NCBI GenBank assembly: GCA_021731215.1
Contig: JAKFXU010000425.1
Coordinates: 1 to 5,236 of the forward strand
DNA length: 5,236 nucleotides
From: Rhodoferax sp.
Lineage (GTDB): Bacteria > Pseudomonadota > Gammaproteobacteria > Burkholderiales > Burkholderiaceae_C
Reading direction: 5' to 3'
A model generated the notes under the pieces. It was not told where the DNA came from. It was given only the letters and a program-made list of their open reading frames with translations, and searched no databases. The position numbers and the translations under genes were made by a program. Shown piece by piece: positions 1 through 5,236 of this stretch; the first letter of the stretch is position 1, and every line of letters begins with the position of its first letter.

Positions 1-350
1 GCACCGTCGGTTTTTGCTACGGTGGCGGCGTGGCGCACATGCTGGCCACGCGCCTGCCCGAACTCAATGCCGCCGTCTCCTTCTATGGCAACCATCCGGC
101 CGCTGAAGATGCCGCCAAGGTCAAAGCCCCGCTGCTGATTCATTTTGCCGGGATTGACGAGCGCATCAATGCCGCCTGGCCGGCCTATGAAGCCGCCCTC
201 AAGGCGGCGTCGGTGCGCTATACCGCCCATCACTATCCCGGCACCCAGCACGGTTTCAACAATGACACCACGCCGCGCTTCGACGCCGCCAGTGCCAAGC
301 TGGCCTGGGAGCGCACCGTGGCATTCTTCAACCAAACCCTGCGGGGCTAG
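1..350 (+). CDS. Dienelactone hydrolase family protein, C-terminal part (5' end outside window)
   Basis: This is the last 115 codons of an alpha/beta hydrolase of the dienelactone hydrolase (carboxymethylenebutenolidase) family; the first complete codon starts at base 3 and the stop is TAG at 348-350. The nucleophile elbow GFCYGGG is present, with Cys at visible residue 5. It is followed by an Asp in FAGIDERI (residue 52) and a His in GTQHGFNND (residue 83). The 47 and 31 residue spacings agree with the Cys-Asp-His triad known in this family. The ending [12 protein letters not shown]...[12 protein letters not shown] resembles the YghX-like branch more than the classical chlorocatechol-pathway enzymes, so the natural substrate is unknown. 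The family hydrolyses lactone or ester bonds, usually in the cytoplasm; some YghX-like members have leader peptides, but the N-terminus is not visible here. It converges with the protease gene downstream. The family call is secure; the specific function is not. Confidence 0.93.
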   Translation, partial: TVGFCYGGGVAHMLATRLPELNAAVSFYGNHPAAEDAAKVKAPLLIHFAGIDERINAAWPAYEAALKAASVRYTAHHYPGTQHGFNNDTTPRFDAASAKLAWERTVAFFNQTLRG

Positions 351-360
351 GCGCCGCCGG

Positions 361-394
361 GCCGCCCCAAGGCGACTGAGCCCCCCGGGGCAGC
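361..394. other. GC-rich intergenic hairpin between converging genes
   Basis: The 101-base gap between the two converging genes contains GCCGCCCC (361-368) and GGGGCAGC (387-394). These can pair at 7 of 8 positions around an 18-base loop that ends in a C-run. There is no T-run on either side, so it is not a textbook Rho-independent terminator. Its position between convergent stop codons suggests a bidirectional transcription barrier or an intergenic repeat. From memory, similar 'cgccccaaggcg...ccccggggcag' sequences are common between genes in Comamonadaceae. Confidence 0.35.
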
Positions 395-451
395 GCAGCA
401 CATGAAATGGCAAGCGTGGGGGTCAGTTCAGCAAGCGGTCGCTGCCCGCTG

Positions 452-2884
452 TCAGCGCGCGTGCTTGCGCCCGGTCTTCGGGTGATCGGCCAACTGGCAG
501 GCACGGCGGTAGGCCTGCAGGGTTTTCTGGGCGCGCCCCAGCACCGTGTCATGCGGGTAGCCGGCGGCCGCGCTGACCAGGCCCGCCGTCATGCCGGCGG
601 CGCAGCCGGTGAGCAATTCGATGCCCTCGCTCACGTGCGTCGCCGTGTAAATATGGAACAAGCCCTGACGCACTGCGGCCACCACTTTGGGCTCCAGCAT
701 CAGGTGGCGCCGGTTGCGCTCGGGAATCAGCACGCCCTGCTTGCCATCGAGGCCGGCCGTTTCGCAGATGCGAAAGTAGCCTTCTATTTTCTCGTTGACA
801 CCGCCCACCGGCAACACGTCACCATGCTGGTTGAGCGCGCCCGTCACCGCAATGCCCTGCCTGAGCGGCAAGCCCGACAGCGACGAGAGCACCACGTACA
901 ACTCGGCGCAGGACGCGGAGTCGCCCTCCAGGCCGTGGTATTCCTGCTCGAACACGATGGAGGCATTCAAGGCCAGCGGCGCGATATGGGCGAACAGCGC
1001 CGACAGGTAGCTGTGCAGTATCAGCACGCCCTTGTCGTGGATCGGACCCGACATTTCCACCTCGCGCTCGATATTGAGCAGGCCCTCATTGCCGGCATAG
1101 GTGCGCGCGGTCGCCCGCACCGGAAAACCAAAACGGTAATCCCCCAGATCGATCTGGGTCAGGCCGTTGAGTTGGCCTGTTTTCTCGCCATACAGGGTGA
1201 TCAGCCGCTCACCGTCGGTGATCGATTCCTGCAGGCGCTGGTCCGGGTAATCGTGGCGCGAACGGCGCGCCTGCAAGGCGGCCTCGACGTCAGGCGCTTG
1301 CACCAGGGTAGCGGCGCGGGCGCGGCACAGCGCAGCCGCCTCCATCACCAGGCCTTCCGTGCGGGCGAAGATGGCGCTCTGGCGCGCCTGGTCATCGACC
1401 TCGCGGTGCGAGTCCTCCAGCAGGCGCGCCACAGCGGCGGCAGAAAAATGCGGCAAACCCAGTTTTCGGCAGGCGTGTCCGACAAACACCGCCGACGCAC
1501 TGTAGGTTTGCGCATTGGCCGAAAAACTTTCGGCAAAGTCGACCTTGACGCGAAAACGCCGGGCAAACTCGGGGTCGGCTTCCTGCAATTCATAGTACTG
1601 CTCGGTGGCGCCGATCAGCACGATCTTGACCTCCACATCGACCGCCTCGGGCGCCAGTGACACGGCCGCCATCGGCGTGAACAGCGCGCCCGGCTCTTCA
1701 ATCTGCAACCTGCCGCAGCGCGAAAAACGCCGCAGCTTTTCCCACACCCCTTCATCGGCCAGCAGGTCGCGCACATGCAACAGCAAAAAACCGCCATGCG
1801 CGCGCAGCAGGCTGCCGGCCCGAATGCGAGAGAAATCAGTCATCAGCGCATCCTCTTGCGCTTGGTATTCGATGCTGCCAAAGAGCGCGTGCAGCGAGGG
1901 GTTGTTCTCCACAATCACCGGCGCACCGGCCAGCCCCTCGTTGTCCACCAGCAGGTTGACGTGGTAGCGTGACAACAGGCTGGCCAAGGCCTCAAGGCGC
2001 AGTTCTTCATCGCCATCGGAGACCCGGAACAGATCGAGGTTATCGAGCACATCGTGCAGCACCGCGTCGAGATAGGCGCCGAGCTTGGCGGCGTCCTTGA
2101 TCTGCTTCTTCAAACCGATGCGGATTTCCTGCAACTCACGCTCCAGCAGGGGCTTGACGACCTGGCGCCGCAAGGCGGCCAAGGCCTCGTTCATGATTCG
2201 CTCCAGCGGCCTGGTCTGGTCCAGAAAGCGGCTGATTTCAGCGCGCAGTTCCTGCTCCGCCTGGTCAATCCGGGCGCGGCGCTCCTTGGGCAAAGAGCGG
2301 GCCTCGTTCTCGGTCAGTGCGTTGCCTTTTTCACCCAGCAGGGTAAACACCAGATGACCATTCTCCCGATACAGGGCAAAACTGCGCGCCTCGGCAAAGG
2401 CGTCGAGTTCAGCGTAGGCCTTGGCTTCTTCGACTTTGTAGCTTTTTTCGATGCGCTTGCTTTCTGCCTTGAAATCGGGGCCATCGAGCTGCTGCGGAAT
2501 TTCTTTTTGCAGTGTCTTGCACATTTGTGCCATCAGTTGACGCAGCAAGCGCCCCTGACCGGTCGGCAGGCGCAGCGCCTGCGGTTTTTCAGGGGCCTGA
2601 AAGTTATGCAGATAACACAGGTCAGGGGGAACTGCCTTGTTGGCGGCCACCGCTTGCATCAGTTGCTGCAACAACGATGAGCGGCCGCTGCCGACCTCGC
2701 CCAGCACAAACAGGTTGTAGTCGGGCTGCTCCATGCCCAGACCAAAGCGCGCCGCGATTTGCGCGCGCTCCTGCCCGATCCAGGGCAAGGGCAGCTGCTG
2801 CAACTCCGAGGTCTCGGAAAAACCGAGCGATGCCGGGTCAATGGTGACGCGAAGCGCGTCGGGCGCCAGGCTGGAAATGGGCAT
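452..2884 (-). CDS. Lon-like AAA ATP-dependent protease (YcbZ/LonB-type, AAA_32 plus Lon protease domain)
   Basis: From the ATG at 2884 this encodes 810 residues, close to the roughly 800 usual for long proteobacterial members; the stop is TGA at 454-452. An in-frame GTG at 2911 would add nine residues. I prefer the ATG because MPISSLAPDALR fits the family's typical N-terminus, with a weak GGA upstream; neither start has a strong ribosome site. In order there are an N-terminal segment, an ATP-binding part with a Walker A-like GEVGSGRS (residues 62-69), a long charged helical insertion (about 140-260), the second half of the ATPase ending near PEFARRFRVKVDF, and a C-terminal Lon-type protease domain. 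The protease dyad is Ser656 in LEGDSASCAEL and Lys699 in GGVNEKIEGYF; their 43-residue spacing equals that of E. coli Lon S679-K722. The Walker A lysine is replaced by Arg68, and His370 sits in the Walker B-like strand GGFLLLHVRDLL. Likely role is cytosolic protein quality control or regulatory proteolysis; substrates are unknown. It is divergent from the DUF4389 gene. Confidence 0.93.
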   Translation of the reverse strand: MPISSLAPDALRVTIDPASLGFSETSELQQLPLPWIGQERAQIAARFGLGMEQPDYNLFVLGEVGSGRSSLLQQLMQAVAANKAVPPDLCYLHNFQAPEKPQALRLPTGQGRLLRQLMAQMCKTLQKEIPQQLDGPDFKAESKRIEKSYKVEEAKAYAELDAFAEARSFALYRENGHLVFTLLGEKGNALTENEARSLPKERRARIDQAEQELRAEISRFLDQTRPLERIMNEALAALRRQVVKPLLERELQEIRIGLKKQIKDAAKLGAYLDAVLHDVLDNLDLFRVSDGDEELRLEALASLLSRYHVNLLVDNEGLAGAPVIVENNPSLHALFGSIEYQAQEDALMTDFSRIRAGSLLRAHGGFLLLHVRDLLADEGVWEKLRRFSRCGRLQIEEPGALFTPMAAVSLAPEAVDVEVKIVLIGATEQYYELQEADPEFARRFRVKVDFAESFSANAQTYSASAVFVGHACRKLGLPHFSAAAVARLLEDSHREVDDQARQSAIFARTEGLVMEAAALCRARAATLVQAPDVEAALQARRSRHDYPDQRLQESITDGERLITLYGEKTGQLNGLTQIDLGDYRFGFPVRATARTYAGNEGLLNIEREVEMSGPIHDKGVLILHSYLSALFAHIAPLALNASIVFEQEYHGLEGDSASCAELYVVLSSLSGLPLRQGIAVTGALNQHGDVLPVGGVNEKIEGYFRICETAGLDGKQGVLIPERNRRHLMLEPKVVAAVRQGLFHIYTATHVSEGIELLTGCAAGMTAGLVSAAAGYPHDTVLGRAQKTLQAYRRACQLADHPKTGRKHAR

Positions 2885-2952
2885 TTTTGTTATCCGTAAA
2901 ACAGGTTTCACACGATTTTGGGATCTCAGTGTTATTCAGTTTTGGATTATTC

Positions 2953-3105
2953 GCAACTCCGGCGCTGGTCCACATCGGCTTATTCGAGCGCACTGGCGCC
3001 GATGAGCTGATGATCACCGCGCAGATTGACGATCAGGCGTAGCGGCTGCGCTCGTATCAGATAAGCTTTGGCCTGTTTGCCAACAAGCCTGTCCCCGGTT
3101 TTTAA
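2953..3105 (+). pseudogene. C-terminal remnant of a luciferase-like (LLM class) flavin-dependent monooxygenase
   Basis: In the frame starting at 2953 the bases read ATPALVHIGLFERTGADELM, continuing ITAQIDDQA, then TAG at 3040-3042, then RLRSYQISFGLF to a TAA at 3103-3105. This follows the characteristic end of LLM flavin monooxygenases, where 'TGADEL(I/M)(V/I)T...DHAARLRSYE' is typical. The TAG falls just before the conserved RLRSY block and the rest of the gene is absent, so it is a decayed fragment rather than a functional gene. The frame stays open upstream to about 2914, but I see no clear family match before 2953. It fills the divergent gap between the protease and DUF4389 genes, and its final TAA overlaps the DUF4389 Shine-Dalgarno. 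The match is from memory of the family pattern, without alignment. Confidence 0.7.
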
Positions 3106-3116
3106 AAGGAACGAAT

Positions 3117-3404
3117 ATGAATGGAGAACCCGTCGCCGCCCCGCGCAACATCTGGCTGCGCGGCCTATTGATGATCCTGATGGGGCTGGCCTATCAATTG
3201 GCCGCCACTTTGCTGTTTTTTCTGGCCTTCATCCAGTTTGTGCTGGCCCTGCTCGGCGACGCACCCAATTCGCGTCTGATGGCGTTTGGCCGCAGCCTGG
3301 GGCGTTATCAGGGCCAGATTGCCGACTTCGTCAGCTTTGCCGCCGATGAGCCGCCTTTTCCCTTTGTCGACTGGCCCGCCAGCGACGGACCAAGCGCGCC
3401 CTAA
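3117..3404 (+). CDS. DUF4389 family small membrane protein
   Basis: This encodes a 95-residue protein. ATG at 3117 has a good Shine-Dalgarno, AAAAGGA at 3104-3110, six bases upstream. Residues 16-47 are almost continuously hydrophobic, enough for two short membrane helices or a hairpin. They are followed by NSRLMAFGRSLGRYQGQIADFVSF and then PPFPFVDWP. The pattern of a membrane segment, a 'R-L--FG-SL-RY--QI--F--F' stretch and a final 'PFPF-DWP' is that of DUF4389 (PF14333), whose function is unknown; it is presumably in the inner membrane. Family members usually end shortly after DWP. Here the last nine residues, PASDGPSAP, and the stop codon lie inside a 97-bp repeat that also ends the exported-protein gene downstream, so this tail is probably derived from the repeat. 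It is transcribed away from the protease gene and appears monocistronic. Confidence 0.85.
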   Translation: MNGEPVAAPRNIWLRGLLMILMGLAYQLAATLLFFLAFIQFVLALLGDAPNSRLMAFGRSLGRYQGQIADFVSFAADEPPFPFVDWPASDGPSAP

Positions 3405-3469
3405 CTCACAGCGCCATCGCTGCGCGTCGCTGACGCGCTGTCACCGCGAGCCCCAAACCAGAAGCGCTC
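3373..3469. repeat. 97-bp direct repeat, copy 1, at the 3' end of the DUF4389 gene
   Basis: Bases 3373-3469 match 4959-5055 at a constant offset of 1586 with only two differences (A3385/G4971 and G3398/A4984), giving 95/97 identity. The repeat begins inside the Trp codon of DWP, carries the last nine codons and the stop codon of the DUF4389 gene, and runs 65 bases past the stop. It contains a perfect 7-bp hairpin, GCGCGTC-gct-GACGCGC (3422-3438), with no T-run. On the minus strand a frame ending ...GLGLAVTARQRRAAMAL with TGA at 3408-3406 stays open from about 3513 through the copy. I interpret it as a dispersed repeat or a duplication of a gene end. Confidence 0.95.
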
Positions 3470-3631
3470 ACACTTAATGCTTCTCGAGTTGCGCTTTCAT
3501 TGAGAAAAGTCAATCGTCGCCAATGGCAGAAGCCTACATTTTAAACAGCGGGCGGGATGAGGGGCGCTTCATTATACGCGAGTCCGCACTGGTCGTGATG
3601 CATACTACTTATTTCATAGCACTGGACCGAA

Positions 3632-3676
3632 ATGAGCTGGGCTGCCACGAAATTTGAGAGTATTGGTCTGGGCCCG
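3632..3676 (+). pseudogene. N-terminal fragment of an IS4-family transposase
   Basis: ATG at 3632 opens a frame reading MSWAATKFESIGLG. IS4-group transposases typically begin with a 'W-A-(E)-F---(D)LGD-R' motif, and the Tn5 protein has WAKSVFSSAALGDPRR near its start. The match fades after about residue 15. The frame continues as unrelated sequence to a TGA near 3776, overlapping the C-terminal fragment in a different frame. This is the expected product of a large internal deletion between the two ends of the transposase gene. It is short, so the call rests mainly on its position upstream of a clear transposase C-terminus. Confidence 0.55.
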
Positions 3677-3731
3677 TGGGAGAGATTCGTTTTACCCTGG
3701 CCTCGCACTATAGGGGCAGCGCGCGCGCGAG

Positions 3732-4028
3732 GTGGTGCAACTGGTGTGGGCGCAAACGATGCAGTTGTCAGACCTGAATGCGCAACTGATGTTCGAACCT
3801 GACGAGTGGAAGACTGCCTACATCCTGAACAAGCAGAAGTTGCCGGACAAACCGCCCACGCTCAATGAGGTGGTGCGCCTGGTCGCCCGGCTTGGCGGTT
3901 TTCTTGCGCGAACGGGTGATGGTGAGCCCGGAGTCAAGACCATCTGGCTGGGCATGCAGCGCATTCTTGACTTCGCCGCTGGCATCAGGTTCTCCCGCGA
4001 GCTTCACGCGCAGGGGACTTGTGTATAA
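3732..4028 (+). pseudogene. C-terminal fragment of an IS4-family (Tn5-like) transposase
   Basis: The frame from the GTG at 3732 encodes about 98 residues with the hallmark end of Tn5-like transposases: FEPDEWKTAYILNKQKLPD, then PPTLNEVVRLVARLGGFLAR, then DGEPGVKTIWLGMQRILDF, ending ELHAQGTCV. In Tn5 transposase the equivalent region reads 'TADEW...APSLKWAYEAIAKLGGF...' and ends LMAQGIKI. This is the C-terminal dimerisation part; the catalytic DDE core is missing. A stop at 3711-3713 lies just upstream in the same frame, and no ribosome site supports the GTG, so it is very unlikely to be a gene in its own right. The TAA stop lies inside the IS50-like terminal sequence, as expected for an IS whose gene runs into its inverted repeat. 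Confidence 0.85.
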
Positions 4029-4129
4029 CGAAATGATCTTAGCCGTGAGATTTTTATCTGTTAAAACAATCGACATAGGTGGTTCTCCGCAATACATGCT
4101 AAATATTTCGGAAATCGAGAGGTCGATTT

Positions 4130-4990
4130 ATGAAAATTGTCTTTGGTGCATTGTTATTTTTTACCGCTTTTCAGGGTTTTGCAGATCCTGATCTCAAGCG
4201 CTGCATGTCCGCATTGCCGGGAGAAATTCCTGTCTACAGTTCCGACTTCAAATGGAACCTGAGTTTGGAAGAAATCAAGAATCTGGCTAACATTATGTAT
4301 AAGTCGGAAAAACGTCTGGCGAAGCGTGCCTATTATAATGAGGCCGCAAAATCGCTGGTGTTTCCAAAAGGTGAAGATCTCGGCGGCAATATCCGGATAC
4401 CCGAACAGTTTGTAAAAACCATTGCAAAACATGTCGAAAAAGCATTTGCCCGCGGTTATGTGGACGCCCTGATTTTTTCGGACATGGGTCATTCACATTT
4501 TTTAATACCGCTCAGTTTTTATAATAAAGAAATTGCACCGCTATCGGTCAATCAGTTCAATCAGTTCAATCTTTTGTATGAAAAAATAATGAAAAACAAA
4601 GATATAAAAGTTGTTTATCATACGGCAGAGCAACTGCAGGTCATGGATGAAAGTAAAAAGCTTTTAGATAACAAGAAATTACAGTGGAGATACTTCACCC
4701 GTAATCTGGTCGGTCACAATACCGTGGACCCTGATATCGAGATCATCAATGCAACTGCGACAAGTGCCGCGAACACAGTGGGAGAGATCAGCGGATATTA
4801 CTGGTGGGGCGACGGGTTTAATATTCACGCCAATCAGAACGGCTGTTTTCAATTCAAAAAAGACGGTAAGATTCTGTATTTTGATTTAAGTCTGTACGAT
4901 CTGGAGCCGGCACCGAGTCCCTTAAGTTCGACACTTCCCACCCGATTTCACACTCCCCGGCCCGCCAGCGGCGGACCAAGCGCACCCTAA
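4130..4990 (+). CDS. Uncharacterised exported protein, AT-rich accessory gene
   Basis: I do not recognise this 286-residue protein. ATG at 4130 has a good Shine-Dalgarno, GAGAGG at 4117-4122, seven bases upstream. A candidate promoter, TCGACA (4070-4075) and TACATG (4093-4098) with 17-base spacing, is weak. Residues 1-18 form a typical Sec signal peptide (Lys2, hydrophobic core, Gly-Phe-Ala), with probable cleavage before Asp19, so the product is likely periplasmic or secreted. The mature part is rich in Lys and aromatics. Possible active-site or metal-binding groups include SDMGHSHF (His121, His123), VVYHTAEQL (His164), RNLVGHN (His196) and YYWWGDGFNIHANQ (His233). Cys25 and Cys239 could pair. 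G+C is far below that of the protease gene (20 of 60 bases in 4501-4560), suggesting horizontal transfer. The tail after about residue 260 is Pro/Ser-rich, and residues 278-286 (PASGGPSAP) plus the stop come from the 97-bp repeat, so the native C-terminus may have been replaced. Confidence 0.8.
   Translation: MKIVFGALLFFTAFQGFADPDLKRCMSALPGEIPVYSSDFKWNLSLEEIKNLANIMYKSEKRLAKRAYYNEAAKSLVFPKGEDLGGNIRIPEQFVKTIAKHVEKAFARGYVDALIFSDMGHSHFLIPLSFYNKEIAPLSVNQFNQFNLLYEKIMKNKDIKVVYHTAEQLQVMDESKKLLDNKKLQWRYFTRNLVGHNTVDPDIEIINATATSAANTVGEISGYYWWGDGFNIHANQNGCFQFKKDGKILYFDLSLYDLEPAPSPLSSTLPTRFHTPRPASGGPSAP
4549..4570 (+). repeat. Short tandem repeat in the exported-protein gene
   Basis: The 9-base unit CAATCAGTT occurs twice (4549-4557 and 4558-4566), followed by CAAT. 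It encodes the repeated NQF of NQFNQF. Because the unit is a multiple of three, changes in copy number would keep the frame. It is small and probably of no functional importance. Confidence 0.7.
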
Positions 4991-5055
4991 CTCACAGCGC
5001 CATCGCTGCGCGTCGCTGACGCGCTGTCACCGCGAGCCCCAAACCAGAAGCGCTC
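4959..5055. repeat. 97-bp direct repeat, copy 2, at the 3' end of the exported-protein gene
   Basis: This is the second copy of the repeat at 3373-3469, 95/97 identical. It begins in the Arg277 codon of the exported-protein gene, encodes its last nine residues and stop codon in the same frame as in the DUF4389 gene, and extends 65 bases past the stop. The 7-bp GC hairpin lies at 5008-5024. Identity stops sharply at 5055, after which the flanks are unrelated. The high identity implies a recent duplication, gene conversion, or membership of an actively spreading repeat family. Confidence 0.95.
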
Positions 5056-5236
5056 GCCATTAACAGGCTGCTGAAATACTCCACGCACACGCGTGGTACC
5101 TTGCTCGACACTTTGCGCCGCCAAATCGCCCATCCTTTCAATAAAAACAAGGACTTAGCGGCGTAATTTGAATTTTCTGTGGTGGCACGTTTTTGGTTTA
5201 AATATGGCTATATCCACTATTACATTGATGTGATAG
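5056..5236. other. Terminal 180 bases without a convincing gene
   Basis: No convincing gene was found. There is a perfect 6-bp hairpin, CCACGC-acac-GCGTGG (5081-5096), without a T-run. The minus strand has a 48-codon frame starting with ATG at 5133 that runs back through repeat copy 2 to TAG at 4989-4987; it is treated as speculative because a purine run abuts the ATG with no spacing. The minus-strand text GAGTATTTCAGCAGCCTGTTA resembles sequence I associate with insertion sequence ends, but nothing else supports an IS. The last 75 bases are AT-rich. Confidence 0.4.

Larger units (their letters stand above)
3565..4035 (+). mobile_element. Internally deleted IS4/IS50 (Tn5)-like insertion sequence remnant
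   Basis: Both ends of an IS4-group transposase survive in about 470 bp: an N-terminal start at 3632 and the C-terminal domain at 3732-4028. At the right end, ACTTGTGTATAA (4017-4028) is identical to the first 12 bases of the known IS50/Tn5 outer-end sequence read inward to outward; the next seven bases have diverged. At the left end, 3565-3583 matches the reverse-oriented 19-bp end at only 11 of 19 positions, but 10 of the last 13 (ATTATACGCGAGT) agree. No 9-bp target duplication is seen: 3556-3564 and 4036-4044 differ. The middle of the transposase is missing, so it cannot move by itself. The right end and gene pieces are well supported; the exact left boundary is tentative. Confidence 0.65.

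Noticed and set aside
407..1660. A 417-codon + strand open frame overlapping the protease gene
   Set aside because: It is antisense to the protease reading frame, rich in Arg/Gln/His as expected for the reverse of a GC-rich gene, and has no recognisable domain; the minus-strand frame carries clear Lon motifs.
2054..2680. A 208-codon + strand open frame
   Set aside because: It is antisense to the helical region of the protease gene; low-complexity Leu/Gln-rich text without a family match.
3422..3438. Rho-independent terminator in the repeat
   Set aside because: The 7-bp GC hairpin is perfect but is followed by TGTCACCGCG, not a T-run, in both copies. It may still slow polymerase or stabilise RNA, but it was not called a terminator.
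3398..3469. Integron attC site, because CCCTAAC near the repeat start resembles the RYYYAAC core
   Set aside because: The first base does not fit, no matching GTTRRRY core lies at the other end, and there are no paired inner L boxes; no integrase or cassette array is present.
3768..4097. A 109-codon minus-strand open frame
   Set aside because: It is the reverse of the transposase C-terminal fragment, which has a strong family pattern on the + strand.
5061..5096. Terminus of an insertion sequence after repeat copy 2
   Set aside because: AACAGGCTGCTGAAATACTC resembles sequence seen near IS ends, but no transposase fragment, inverted partner or target duplication is visible.

Overview
The window looks like a piece of a betaproteobacterial chromosome, probably Burkholderiales and close to Comamonadaceae. 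This is an inference from the high G+C of the housekeeping part, the gene types, and a GC-rich intergenic element (near 361-394) of a kind I associate with that family. No rRNA, tRNA or CRISPR was seen.

Layout. (1) The 3' end of a dienelactone-hydrolase-family gene (+ strand, cut by the window edge) carries the whole Cys-Asp-His triad. (2) Converging on it is a long minus-strand gene for a Lon-like AAA ATP-dependent protease with an intact Ser-Lys proteolytic dyad. (3) The divergent gap upstream of the protease holds a decayed C-terminal piece of a luciferase-like (LLM) flavin monooxygenase, interrupted by a stop. (4) A small DUF4389-type membrane protein gene follows on the + strand. (5) From about 3373 to 5055 the character changes. 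Two 97-bp direct repeats (95/97 identical) bracket an accessory segment. It contains an internally deleted IS4/IS50 (Tn5)-like insertion sequence and an AT-richer gene for an unrecognised exported 286-aa protein. (6) The last 180 bases contain no convincing gene.

The main observation is that the two repeats lie at the 3' ends of two unrelated genes, DUF4389 and the exported protein. In both they supply the last nine codons (PAS-D/G-GPSAP) and the stop codon in the same reading frame, plus a short GC hairpin. Either a dispersed repeat has landed at, or been exchanged between, gene ends, or the accessory segment entered at the 3' end of the DUF4389 gene and duplicated it. No integrase is visible in the window.

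The genes do not form an obvious pathway. The hydrolase, protease and DUF4389 gene look like ordinary chromosomal genes; the segment after 3470 looks acquired and partly decayed.
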